From G020354785 sp964521285 (GTDB taxonomy: Bacteria; Bacteroidota; Bacteroidia; Bacteroidales; UBA10428), in contig CAZFQS010000002.1 of NCBI GenBank assembly GCA_964521285.1, forward strand, positions 62,001 through 126,000: DNA of 64,000 nt, written 5' to 3'. Positions 26,769 to 35,978 of the stretch are shown here, one piece after another. The position numbers and the translations under genes are program-made. How positions within the stretch are numbered: position 1 is the first letter of the stretch; every line of letters begins with the position of its first letter. The notes under the pieces were generated by a model. The model was given only the letters and a program-made list of their open reading frames with translations. It was not told the DNA's origin and searched no databases.

Positions 26769-28898
26769 CTATTCGTTTATTCCTGATAGTTTAAGTAAAA
26801 AAGCATACTCCAAAGCTGTTTCCTTATATCTTTTAAACCTGCCTGTGGCTCCACTATGGCCTGTGTCCATATTAGTATATAACAGCAATAAATTGTCATC
26901 TGTTTTTATATCTCTTAGCTTTGCTACCCATTTTGCAGGTTCCCAGTACTGGACCTGTGAATCATGCAATCCCGTGGTAACAAGCATTGCCGGATAATTT
27001 ACAGCTCTGACATTATCATAGGGTGAATAAGAGAGCATATAGTCGTAATATTCTTTCCGGTTAGGATCTCCCCATTCATCATATTCAGCAGTAGTAAGAG
27101 GTATGCTTTCATCAAGCATGGTAGTTACGACATCAACAAAAGGAACAGATGCAATTACTGCCCTGTATAACTCAGGTTTCATATTAATAATTGCACCTAT
27201 TAATAATCCTCCTGCACTGCCACCATTGGCAAATAACCTGCCAGTGTCAGTATAATTTTCCTTTATTAAATACTCGGCACAATTATTAAAATCTGTAAAA
27301 GTATTTTTCTTTTTTAACAGCTTACCATCTTCATACCACTTTCTGCCAAGAATCTGCTCTCCCCTGACATGTGCAATTGCATAAATAAAACCCCTGTCAA
27401 GAAGGCTAAGGATTACTGAGCTGAATACAGGCTCAGATGTTAAGCCGTAAGAACCGTAACCATACAGTAGCAGAGGATTATTCCCTGATTTAACTATTCC
27501 TTTACGATAGACCAGTGAAACAGGTATCTGTGTACCGTCATCTGCAGGGGCAAATAATCTTTCAGATGTATAGTCTTCTGGTTTAAAATCTCCCAGTACC
27601 TCCTGCTGTTTCATTAACTTTTTTTCTTTTGTGCGCATATTATAGTCATAGGTCGAATTGGGTGTAGTAAGGGACGAATATCCAAACCGTAATATTTCAG
27701 TATTAAATTCCGGGTTTATTGATATCCATGCTGTGTATGCCTGTTCTCCAAAATCAATATGATACTCATCGTTATTTTTCATACTTATAATCCTCAATTG
27801 AGTGAGTCCCTTAATTCTTTCATCAATTACCAGGTATTCTTTAAACAGCTCAAAATTTTCAACCAGCGCGTCATCTCTGTGGGGAATAACCTCTTTCCAG
27901 TTTTCCTTTCCGGTTTTGTTTATTGATGTTTCCATTAACCTGAAATTTGTCGCGTCAAGATTTGTTCTTATAAAGAACTTATCTTCAAAATGATCAATAT
28001 CATATTCCAGTTTTCTTTCTCTTGGATGGAATAATACAAAGTCTGCATCAGGATTATCAGCATCAACAAACCTGTATTCGTTTGAAAGAGTGCTGTAGGA
28101 CTCAATAATAATAAACTTTTTTGATTTTGTTTTATAGACACTGGTAAAATAAGTATCATCCTTTTCTTCATATATGCTTTTATCAGGGGATGTTACTCCA
28201 AGTCTGTGTTTCAAAATTTTATAAGGTCTTAATGTTTCTGCATCTTTTAAAGTATAGAAGACTGTATTGTTATCATTGGCCCAGGCTGCTGAACCCAATG
28301 TGTTAGGTATTCTTTCATCCAGAATTTTGCCTGTTACCAAATCCTTGAAGTAAATTGTATAAAGTCGCCTGCCAATTGTATCCGCTCCAAAGGCAACAAG
28401 ATTATTATTCATACTTACTGTGTATCCTGCAACATGGTAATATTCGTGACCTTCAGCCATTTCATTTACATTCAGCATAACCTCTTCCTTCCCTTCCATA
28501 CTTTCTTTTTTCCTGCAATATACAGGATACTCCTTCCCGTTTTCATACCGGGTATAATAAAAATAACCATTTTCAAAATATGGTACGGACATATCAGTCT
28601 GTTTTATCCTGCCAACAATCTCATTGTATAATTTTTTCTGGAGCTTTTCGGTATCCTTCATAACAGCCTTTGTATAGGCATTCTCTGATTTCAAATATTC
28701 AATAACTTTTGGATTATCTCTTTCATTCAACCAATAATAATTGTCAATCCTTAAATGACCGTGTGTATTTATTTCTTTCCTGATTTTCTCTGCCACAGGT
28801 GCTTTCATAGTTTTCGATCTGTTGAAATTGTTACATGACTGTGAAATAAAAATTAAACAGAATAGTGTTATTATTTTGCATGTTACTGTTGTCTTCAT
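26769..28898 (-). CDS. ptrB: Lipoprotein oligopeptidase B (prolyl oligopeptidase family, S9A)
   Basis: 709 residues. Unlike cytoplasmic oligopeptidase B it starts with a lipoprotein signal: hydrophobic 9-19 and lipobox ISQSC with Cys22. The beta-propeller spans about 100-430 and the hydrolase domain 450-705. Catalytic residues visible are Ser561 in GGSAGG, Asp646 in GLHDSQV and His681 in TGHSG. YYWLNERDNP and YYTRYENGKEYPVYCR are oligopeptidase B signatures. Cleaves short peptides, usually after basic residues. Membrane tethering suggests breakdown of peptides in the periplasm. Confidence 0.9.
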   Translation of the reverse strand: MKTTVTCKIITLFCLIFISQSCNNFNRSKTMKAPVAEKIRKEINTHGHLRIDNYYWLNERDNPKVIEYLKSENAYTKAVMKDTEKLQKKLYNEIVGRIKQTDMSVPYFENGYFYYTRYENGKEYPVYCRKKESMEGKEEVMLNVNEMAEGHEYYHVAGYTVSMNNNLVAFGADTIGRRLYTIYFKDLVTGKILDERIPNTLGSAAWANDNNTVFYTLKDAETLRPYKILKHRLGVTSPDKSIYEEKDDTYFTSVYKTKSKKFIIIESYSTLSNEYRFVDADNPDADFVLFHPRERKLEYDIDHFEDKFFIRTNLDATNFRLMETSINKTGKENWKEVIPHRDDALVENFELFKEYLVIDERIKGLTQLRIISMKNNDEYHIDFGEQAYTAWISINPEFNTEILRFGYSSLTTPNSTYDYNMRTKEKKLMKQQEVLGDFKPEDYTSERLFAPADDGTQIPVSLVYRKGIVKSGNNPLLLYGYGSYGLTSEPVFSSVILSLLDRGFIYAIAHVRGEQILGRKWYEDGKLLKKKNTFTDFNNCAEYLIKENYTDTGRLFANGGSAGGLLIGAIINMKPELYRAVIASVPFVDVVTTMLDESIPLTTAEYDEWGDPNRKEYYDYMLSYSPYDNVRAVNYPAMLVTTGLHDSQVQYWEPAKWVAKLRDIKTDDNLLLLYTNMDTGHSGATGRFKRYKETALEYAFLLKLSGINE

Positions 28899-28960
28899 AT
28901 CTTTTATAACCGCAATAATTAATTTAAGTTATATACTTTCAATATAATAAAATTATTGTA

Positions 28961-31105
28961 TTAAATATCATTATTATCTGAAATTCCTTTCATGGAAAGT
29001 TGTATTCTTTTCCTTTCTGCATTTACATCAAGTACCATAACTTTAACTTGCTGGTTAAGACGGACGACTTCAGCAGGATTATTAATGTACCGGTCAGCCA
29101 TTTGAGAAATATGTACCAGTCCGTCCTGTTTTACTCCAATATCCACAAAAGCTCCAAAATTTGTTATATTAGTAACTATACCAGGTAATACCATACCGGG
29201 TTTTACATCATTAATAGAGTTTATGCTTTTAGCAAATTCAAATATTTTAATTTTACTTCTGGGATCCCTTCCGGGTTTTACCAACTCATTCATTATATCT
29301 GTTAATGTAGGTATTCCTGTTTTTTCATCTGCATACCTGGTAATATCAATTTTCTTTATTTGATCTTCATTTTCAATCATTTCCCGCAAAGAAATACTAT
29401 TGTTCCCAGCTATTTTATTTACAATATAATAACTTTCAGGGTGAATTGCAGTGTTATCAAGCGGATTTATCCCGTTTCTTATTCTCAGAAAACCAGCTGA
29501 CTGTTGAAAGGCCCTGCCCCCCATGCGAGAAATTTTTTTAAGTTCTTCCCTGTCTTTAAATGGTCCGTTCTCTTTCCTGTAGTCAATTATATTCTGAGCA
29601 AGTTGTGGCCCAAGGCCTGAAATATAAGTTAATAAATACTTGCTTGCAGTATTTAAATTTACTCCGACTTTATTCACGCAACTTTCTACAACCTGATCAA
29701 GGCTCTCTTTCAGCCATGTTTGATCAACATCATGCTGGTACTGACCAACACCAATTGATTTGGGCTCAATCTTTACCAATTCTGCCAGAGGATCCATTAG
29801 TCGCCTGCCAATTGATACAGCTCCCCTGACGGTTACATCATATTTGGGAAATTCCTCTCTGCCCACTTTGGAAGCAGAATATACTGAGGCTCCGGCTTCG
29901 TTAACTACATATACCTGCAAATCGGTGCCAAATTTCAGTTTTTTTATAAATATTTCGGTTTCCCTGCTAGCCGTACCATTACCAATTGCAATAGCTTTAA
30001 TCTTATACTGGCTCACTAAAGTGATAATTTTCTTTGCAGCCTGCTTTGTTTCTTTTTGCGGAGAATGGGGATATATTGTCTCATTATGTAAAAGGTTACC
30101 CTGTTCATCAAGACATACTACCTTACAACCTGTACGGTAGCCCGGATCAATAGCCAGCACTCTTTTCTCTCCCAATGGTGAGGCCATTAACAGTTGTCTG
30201 AGATTATCAGCAAAAACCTTTATAGCCTCTTTATCAGCATTTGCTTTTGAGCTGGTTCTGAATTCATTTTCTATGGAAGGACCCAGTAATCTTTTGTATG
30301 AATCTTTTACTGACATTCTTACATAATCCGATATGGGGGATGAAGAATTCACAAATAATTCCGATAATGCTTCAATTGCCTTATCCTCGTCAGGCCTTAT
30401 TGTTAATTTCAGAAATCCCTCATTTTCTCCACGTCTCATTGCCAGCAGTCTATGGGAAGCACATTGATCCAAAGGCTCGGTATAGTTAAAGTAATCTTTA
30501 TATTTGATTGCATCCTGTTCTTTTATTTTTATGACCTTTGAAATTACGCAGGCTTCCTTTTTAAATAAATGGCGAATAACATCCCTTGCCTTTTTGTTTT
30601 CATTAATCCATTCTGCTATTATATCACATGCCCCCTGCAAAGCATCCTCAACGGCCGGCACTTTTTCATTAACAAATGCTCTGACCCTTTCCTTAATCTC
30701 TGTCTCTTTCTGCTCAAATATAATCCTGGCAAGAGGCTCCATGCCCTTTTCCTTTGCCTCTGACGCACGTGTTTTTCTTTTTGGCTTATATGGCAGGTAT
30801 AAATCTTCAAGTTCTGTTAAGCTATCCGCATTTCTTAGTTTTTCTCTTAGTTCCCCGGTTAATTTCCCCTGCTCATCAATCGATTTTATAATACTATCTC
30901 TTCGTTTGTCAACTTCAATTAACTTATTTAATAAGTCTTTGACAGCTTTGATCTGAACTTCATCCAGACTGCCGGTTGCTTCTTTTCTGTATCTGCTGAT
31001 AAATGGTATTGTAGCTCCTTCTGCAAGAAGCTTTATTGTATTTGAGATTTGCTTTAATTTAATTGAGAGACTATTTGAAATTATATCAAGATATTTTTCA
31101 TTCAT
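28961..31105 (-). CDS. tex: Tex-family RNA-binding transcriptional accessory protein
   Basis: 714 residues in the standard Tex order: helical N-terminal domain (1-300, with FISRYRKEATGSLDE at 35-49 and LYLPYKPKRKTRA), a YqgF/RNase H-like domain (about 320-450; VLAIDPGYRTGCK, IAIGNGTASRET, VVNEAGASVYSAS), helix-hairpin-helix motifs (490-560; YISGLGPQLAQNII) and a C-terminal S1 RNA-binding domain (635-705; GIVTNITNFGAFVDIGVKQDGLVH). Tex binds nucleic acid and affects transcription and RNA turnover; its exact role varies. Between a sensor kinase gene and the oligopeptidase, all on the minus strand. Confidence 0.94.
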   Translation of the reverse strand: MNEKYLDIISNSLSIKLKQISNTIKLLAEGATIPFISRYRKEATGSLDEVQIKAVKDLLNKLIEVDKRRDSIIKSIDEQGKLTGELREKLRNADSLTELEDLYLPYKPKRKTRASEAKEKGMEPLARIIFEQKETEIKERVRAFVNEKVPAVEDALQGACDIIAEWINENKKARDVIRHLFKKEACVISKVIKIKEQDAIKYKDYFNYTEPLDQCASHRLLAMRRGENEGFLKLTIRPDEDKAIEALSELFVNSSSPISDYVRMSVKDSYKRLLGPSIENEFRTSSKANADKEAIKVFADNLRQLLMASPLGEKRVLAIDPGYRTGCKVVCLDEQGNLLHNETIYPHSPQKETKQAAKKIITLVSQYKIKAIAIGNGTASRETEIFIKKLKFGTDLQVYVVNEAGASVYSASKVGREEFPKYDVTVRGAVSIGRRLMDPLAELVKIEPKSIGVGQYQHDVDQTWLKESLDQVVESCVNKVGVNLNTASKYLLTYISGLGPQLAQNIIDYRKENGPFKDREELKKISRMGGRAFQQSAGFLRIRNGINPLDNTAIHPESYYIVNKIAGNNSISLREMIENEDQIKKIDITRYADEKTGIPTLTDIMNELVKPGRDPRSKIKIFEFAKSINSINDVKPGMVLPGIVTNITNFGAFVDIGVKQDGLVHISQMADRYINNPAEVVRLNQQVKVMVLDVNAERKRIQLSMKGISDNNDI

Positions 31106-31146
31106 ATCACGAAAATATTTGTGGGATAAACCAAATCACTATATAA

Positions 31147-32478
31147 CTAAAAAACAGGAAGCCTTAAACAAAAACTGTTACCGGTAGGATAATTTGGCTC
31201 GACCCATACTTCACCATCATGTGCTTCGGCAATATTTTTTACAATGGCTAAACCTAATCCGTCACCATATAAACTATCATGTTTCAATTGTATATTACGT
31301 TTAAAAATAACCTGACGTTTTTCTTCAGGTATGGTTTTACCGAAATCCCTTGCTTTAATAATAATATTGTTGCCATCCTTAAATGCTTCAAAAATAAGCT
31401 TTTTTCCATTATAAGCATATCTTAAAGCATTACTGATATAATTTTTAAAAATCTCCGAGACAATTGGATTAACATTAGCATATAGTGTCCCCTCTGGTTT
31501 AAATATAAATTCGAAATCATCTTTGCTCCGGGAGAGTCTGAATTCCTCCAGTGTAACATTAATGATCCTGCATATATCAGTCTTTTTTCTTTCTATTCTC
31601 TCCCCAAGATTAATCCTGGCTAATGAGGTTATATTATTGATTGCATCCAGAAGCGATTTGCTTGATAATAAAATATACTTGTTTATTTCATTATCGGACT
31701 CCTGTTCCTGCAGCAGGCTGGCAAAACTATGTATTGATCCGGCTGCACTTCTTAAGTCATGGGTAATTACATCGAATAATAAATTTTTAATATCATTTGC
31801 TTCAGCTAATTGCCTGGCAAGTTTTTTGTATTCTGATTCTGACTTTCTTAGTTTCTCCTCAGCCTGCTTATGTGCTATACTTATTCCAATACTTGCTCCT
31901 ATACCTTCGAAGAATTCGATAATATCCTCATTAAGCATCCCTTTTCTCCGGTCATTAAGCTGAAGAAGTCCGATTATTTTTTTACCGGAACGGAGTGGTA
32001 TTAATGCAACTGACTCATAGCCTTCGCTATTACATCGATTTCTTGTATGTGTCTGGAAATCATCCTCACTGAAAGAGGCAAGAAGTCCGTTAGTACTATT
32101 TGTCCAGAAGCTGCCTCCCTTTGTATAAAATGCCAGTGAAGGATTTGTTCTGCCCTGAATTACATTTCCACACATACATTCCAATACATGATTACCTTTA
32201 TGGTCTTTGATATAATTCCCATTTATATCACGAGTACACAGGTAGTTTTCTGCTTTAATAAATTTTGCAGGGAATCCTTTAGCCACATAATACGGGTAGT
32301 CCTCTCTCTGTTTCAGACGAATTCCTGTGGCTTCAAAACCTGTGGCCTTCTTAATAAGTGTAAGGATGTCAAAAATCAAATTACCCTTATAATTTAATTT
32401 ATTAAGAAGTGTAAGTATTTGTATTGCAAGTTTTTGACTGTCCTGGTCTTTACTTAATACCGCCTGGGATTTTTTCAT
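31147..32478 (-). CDS. GAF-domain sensor histidine kinase
   Basis: The frame extends to a TTG at 32514, but ATG 32478 (MKKSQAVLSK) is the better start; 443 residues, no membrane segment. Residues about 25-205 are a GAF domain with four cysteines (81, 101, 103, 149) in the setting ECMCGNVI and RNRCNSEGYESVALIPLR, a pattern seen in a large group of GAF kinases and possibly a metal or redox site. A coiled coil leads to a HisKA-like helix with the phospho-acceptor His240 (VITHDLRS) and an ATPase domain with NYISNALRYA and DGLGLAIVK. The G1 box reads DFGKT rather than DxGxG. No response regulator gene is adjacent. Confidence 0.85.
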   Translation of the reverse strand: MKKSQAVLSKDQDSQKLAIQILTLLNKLNYKGNLIFDILTLIKKATGFEATGIRLKQREDYPYYVAKGFPAKFIKAENYLCTRDINGNYIKDHKGNHVLECMCGNVIQGRTNPSLAFYTKGGSFWTNSTNGLLASFSEDDFQTHTRNRCNSEGYESVALIPLRSGKKIIGLLQLNDRRKGMLNEDIIEFFEGIGASIGISIAHKQAEEKLRKSESEYKKLARQLAEANDIKNLLFDVITHDLRSAAGSIHSFASLLQEQESDNEINKYILLSSKSLLDAINNITSLARINLGERIERKKTDICRIINVTLEEFRLSRSKDDFEFIFKPEGTLYANVNPIVSEIFKNYISNALRYAYNGKKLIFEAFKDGNNIIIKARDFGKTIPEEKRQVIFKRNIQLKHDSLYGDGLGLAIVKNIAEAHDGEVWVEPNYPTGNSFCLRLPVF

Positions 32479-32698
32479 TTTATCTGATAATTTGTAACCG
32501 GTAAATGTTGTCAAAACGCATTTATCAATAGCCCGCGCAAAATGATATAAAAAGAATATGCTGATTTATTAATAACGGTTAATTAAGTGCAATCTTTAAG
32601 AATCCATCTAATCAGGTATATCAAACAGTCTTAGGTACTGGTTATAAAATTATTAATATTTTATCAGAAGTATTTATTTAAAAAGATGAGATTTATCA

Positions 32699-34591
32699 TC
32701 AATTATTTTTTTCCCCTGCAGAATTTGAATATTCAGCAATAAGCTTATTTACTTTCTGCAACGAATCTTTAGATTTCTTAATAAATTTAATTTTATCAGA
32801 CTCAATAATCCCAACCGGACTATCTGTTTTACAGAATATGAATAAGGGATCAATTATTTTGCTTAATTCTGAGTTCTTAAACTCATTGAAGAATTCACCT
32901 TCATTTAAAACGGAGTTATCAGCATCGAAAACAATGATATTGGGTTCAATTTCCTGAACTAACTTAGGAGCTTTCCTGCTTTCCTGTATTGTTATAGTGA
33001 TATTATCAGCACCGGAAACAGAAGTTTTTAAGTTTTCCAGCTCATCAATACTTTCACTAATGATAATAATTCTAATGTCTTTCTCTTTCTTCCTGCTGAA
33101 AACCTGATTTATACCTGATTTCAAATCCTTAATATCCACAGGTTTTTGAAAAATATATTCGTAATTATAAATCGTTTTACCGGGAAAATCATCTAATTCA
33201 GTTACTATTATTACAGGGATTGCACAGGTTTCTTTGTTATTCTTTATCCTCCTTAATATTTCGAAGCCGGTCATCTTAGGTAATTTCAAATCCATAATAA
33301 TCATTTCAGGTAACATCTGAAATATTTTTTTGAATCCTGCTTTCCCGTCTTTTGCAAATATTAATTCATAGCCTTTATCCCTGAGATATTTATCGTAATA
33401 AAAAATTGACTCGTTATTGTCTTCAATTATTAATATTCTTTTTTTATTATGATTTTTTACTTCCGGTATAAGCTTCTCTTCCTCATGTCCCTCTTCAACT
33501 CCGGTATCTGATAAAGCATTATAAGGTATATAGAATTTTACAACTGTACCTTTGCCAGGTTCACTTTCTATTTTAATTTCCCCGCCCAGTATATGGACCA
33601 GCTCCTTACATAATGCAAGACCCAATCCTGTACCTTTATATATCTTCTGGTCAGTACTATCTATCTGTGCAAATTTCTCAAATACTCTCTCCAGGTGTTT
33701 TTCTTCAATTCCAATACCTGTGTCCTCCACTTCAAAATTCAGAAACGTTCTGTAATTGTATATCTTCAACTGAATTTTTCCCTTTTCTGTAAACTTCACT
33801 GAATTACTGAGCAGGTTAGTTAATATCTGAAATAACATTTTGGAATCAGATACTATTGTATCCGGAATATTCTGGTTTTTTCTGACATAAAAACGTAAGT
33901 TTTTTCCCCTTATTAACTCTTCAACTATACTTTTCAGATCAGTAATAAGTTTATCCACTGAAAAGGGTTTTATGTTCAGAGTAATTTTCCCTGCTTCGAT
34001 TTTTGACAGATCAAGAAGATCGTTGACAATGTCCAGTAACCTTACACCACTCTGGTTAATATGTTTTAATCCTTCGATTTGTTCTTCTGTTAGTCCTCTA
34101 CTGTTGTATTTTAATAGGGCCTTTGAGATGCCTATTATAGCATTCATAGGAGTACGAAATTCATGACTCATATTAGCAAGGAATTCACTTTTTGCCTTAT
34201 TTGCAATTTCGGCCATATCCTTTGCTTTTTTTGTCTCTTCTTCAAACTGCTTCCTTTTGGTGTTGTCAATAAAACTCTCAATATAATACAACCTGTTATT
34301 CAATTTAATGGAAGATATATTCCTTGAAACTGGTATTTTATTTCCCGTTTTTGTCTTAAGTTCCCCATCAATATCGTAAATTATTTGCTCATTAATGCTT
34401 TTATATGTCATATCTGATACAAGAAATTCATCTATACTTTTACCAATAAATTCGCCTGGTTCATATCCTGCAAGCCTGTGAGCATAATCATTGGCATCTT
34501 TAATATTCTCACTTTCCGCATCTACAATTATAATACCGGTCTGGGCAGTATTAAATACTTCTCTTATAAAATCACTATTTTCCGTTGCCAT
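32699..34591 (-). CDS. Hybrid sensor histidine kinase: PAS, HisKA, ATPase, receiver, second degenerate receiver
   Basis: 630 residues, soluble. PAS domain at 10-118 (TGIIIVDAESENIKDAND), HisKA with His143 in ANMSHEFRTPMNAIIG, ATPase at 245-357 (LLSNSVKFTEKG, EDTGIGI, KGTGLGLALCKEL), then a complete receiver at 384-505 with Asp434 (IIMDLKLPKMTG), a Thr and the FQKPVD lysine. A further region, about 508-620 (IRIIIISESIDELENL...NIIVFDAD...FIKKSKDS), looks like a receiver with weak conservation. Phosphorelay from His143 to Asp434 is likely. It is 184 bases or more upstream of the GAF kinase on the same strand; whether they form one pathway is unknown. Confidence 0.88.
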   Translation of the reverse strand: MATENSDFIREVFNTAQTGIIIVDAESENIKDANDYAHRLAGYEPGEFIGKSIDEFLVSDMTYKSINEQIIYDIDGELKTKTGNKIPVSRNISSIKLNNRLYYIESFIDNTKRKQFEEETKKAKDMAEIANKAKSEFLANMSHEFRTPMNAIIGISKALLKYNSRGLTEEQIEGLKHINQSGVRLLDIVNDLLDLSKIEAGKITLNIKPFSVDKLITDLKSIVEELIRGKNLRFYVRKNQNIPDTIVSDSKMLFQILTNLLSNSVKFTEKGKIQLKIYNYRTFLNFEVEDTGIGIEEKHLERVFEKFAQIDSTDQKIYKGTGLGLALCKELVHILGGEIKIESEPGKGTVVKFYIPYNALSDTGVEEGHEEEKLIPEVKNHNKKRILIIEDNNESIFYYDKYLRDKGYELIFAKDGKAGFKKIFQMLPEMIIMDLKLPKMTGFEILRRIKNNKETCAIPVIIVTELDDFPGKTIYNYEYIFQKPVDIKDLKSGINQVFSRKKEKDIRIIIISESIDELENLKTSVSGADNITITIQESRKAPKLVQEIEPNIIVFDADNSVLNEGEFFNEFKNSELSKIIDPLFIFCKTDSPVGIIESDKIKFIKKSKDSLQKVNKLIAEYSNSAGEKNN

Positions 34592-34719
34592 AAGATCTTA
34601 ATATTATCGTTATTTTAATTCCGGTACATTATAATATAATATTTGTGACAACTTAATGTTATTAATAAATTTAAAAAATATTATGTGCATAGCCAAGCAT
34701 ATTAACTTATATATGATTA

Positions 34720-35340
34720 TTAATTTAATAACTTAAAATGGACTAAGCTCTCTTTTATAAATATGAGGCTGAATACAAGCAGCATTAATCCTAAGATTTT
34801 GATTAACATAACATACAGGCTGCTTTTAATTAATGCTTTTGACCTGTCAACCAGTAGTGCAATAATAATTTTAGATCCTACAAGAAAAATATAAAATCCG
34901 ATAACAAAGCAAAGTGAAAGGAATATGTTAGTCCGGTATCCCTTCAAAACTGTTGGTGCTCCGATTGTCATCCAGAACAAATAAGGATTTGGATTCAAAA
35001 AATTCGTAATTATGCCCTTCTTAAGTGATTTTGACCTGAGTTCATCTATATCAGGATCAAAGTGTTTTAACTTAATATTTTCAAAAGCAAGATAGCCAAG
35101 GTATAGCGCACCAAGTAATGATATTATCCCAAGAATAAAATGGTAATTTGAAATCGCCTGCAAAACAAATATTGAAATAAGCACTATGGGTAAGTCAGTT
35201 ATTAATGGGACACATGCTACTAATATACCTGCCTTTCTGTTCCGTTTTATGGTCTCCGAGATAAGAAGCATAAGTAAGGGTCCTGGTGATAAGCCAGCTG
35301 TTAAACCCATTGTAACTCCCAGTATAATATAAGCTGTCAT
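34720..35340 (-). CDS. LysE/RhtB-family amino acid exporter
   Basis: 206 residues with five or six helices. GLTAGLSPGPLLMLLISETIKRNRKAGI at the start is the LysE-family signature, and GIITNFLNPNPYLFWM is the second conserved segment. Predicted to export amino acids or related compounds across the inner membrane; the substrate is unknown. Last gene of a likely recQ - exonuclease - exporter operon, 13 bases downstream of the exonuclease gene. Confidence 0.88.
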   Translation of the reverse strand: MTAYIILGVTMGLTAGLSPGPLLMLLISETIKRNRKAGILVACVPLITDLPIVLISIFVLQAISNYHFILGIISLLGALYLGYLAFENIKLKHFDPDIDELRSKSLKKGIITNFLNPNPYLFWMTIGAPTVLKGYRTNIFLSLCFVIGFYIFLVGSKIIIALLVDRSKALIKSSLYVMLIKILGLMLLVFSLIFIKESLVHFKLLN

Positions 35341-35353
35341 TAACCTGATTTAT

Positions 35354-35944
35354 TCATATAATCCGTGATAACTTAATATACATTTCATAACAAACCCATG
35401 CATCAGTAGCAGCATATTCCAGTTGCGTCTGAATTAGTGTTTTACTTTCCCAGTTAGAAGTTTGCTGACCTTTAACAAGCCTTAAACCAAGTATATTGGC
35501 AGTAAGTTTTCTTAATCCTTTATCCCTGATGCCAAATTGTTCAACATATTGCTGAAGATCTATAAATCCACCCGGACTGAAAGATCTAATTTTTTGTAAT
35601 GAGATTAAATCATGTCTCAATGCTACACCAACTTTTATAATATCGCTATTCTCAAGAATTTCAACCAGAAGATCCGGGATACCTGTTAAATTTATCCTGA
35701 AAAGGAAGGCTATATCAGAGGTAGCCAATTGCACCAACGCAGTCTTATTTAATCTTCCTTTCTTAAAAGACGGCCTGGTTTCGGTGTCGAAACCGAAAAT
35801 ATTTATATTCTTCATGATATCCCTTAACATAGCCACTTTATCAAGTGTATCTATTACGTATATTCTTCCTTCAAATTTTTTTACCGGGAGTTCATAAATA
35901 TCTGCTTTCGAAATATTTGAATAAAAATCAAAGTCCTGCTTCAT
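35354..35944 (-). CDS. 3'-5' exonuclease of the DEDDy family (RNase D / WRN-type)
   Basis: 196 residues, a single exonuclease domain. The metal-binding acidic residues appear as FGFDTETRP (Exo I DxE), GVALRHDLISL (Exo II) and YAATDAWVCYEMY (Exo III, YxxxD). The domain is the WRN/RNase D type; without an HRDC domain the substrate could be DNA or RNA. It starts 34 bases after the recQ stop, an arrangement resembling the helicase-exonuclease fusion in human WRN, so joint work in DNA end processing is possible. Confidence 0.88.
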   Translation of the reverse strand: MKQDFDFYSNISKADIYELPVKKFEGRIYVIDTLDKVAMLRDIMKNINIFGFDTETRPSFKKGRLNKTALVQLATSDIAFLFRINLTGIPDLLVEILENSDIIKVGVALRHDLISLQKIRSFSPGGFIDLQQYVEQFGIRDKGLRKLTANILGLRLVKGQQTSNWESKTLIQTQLEYAATDAWVCYEMYIKLSRII

Positions 35945-35978
35945 TGTACTATATATGCGTTAAATTGATATCCTTAAT

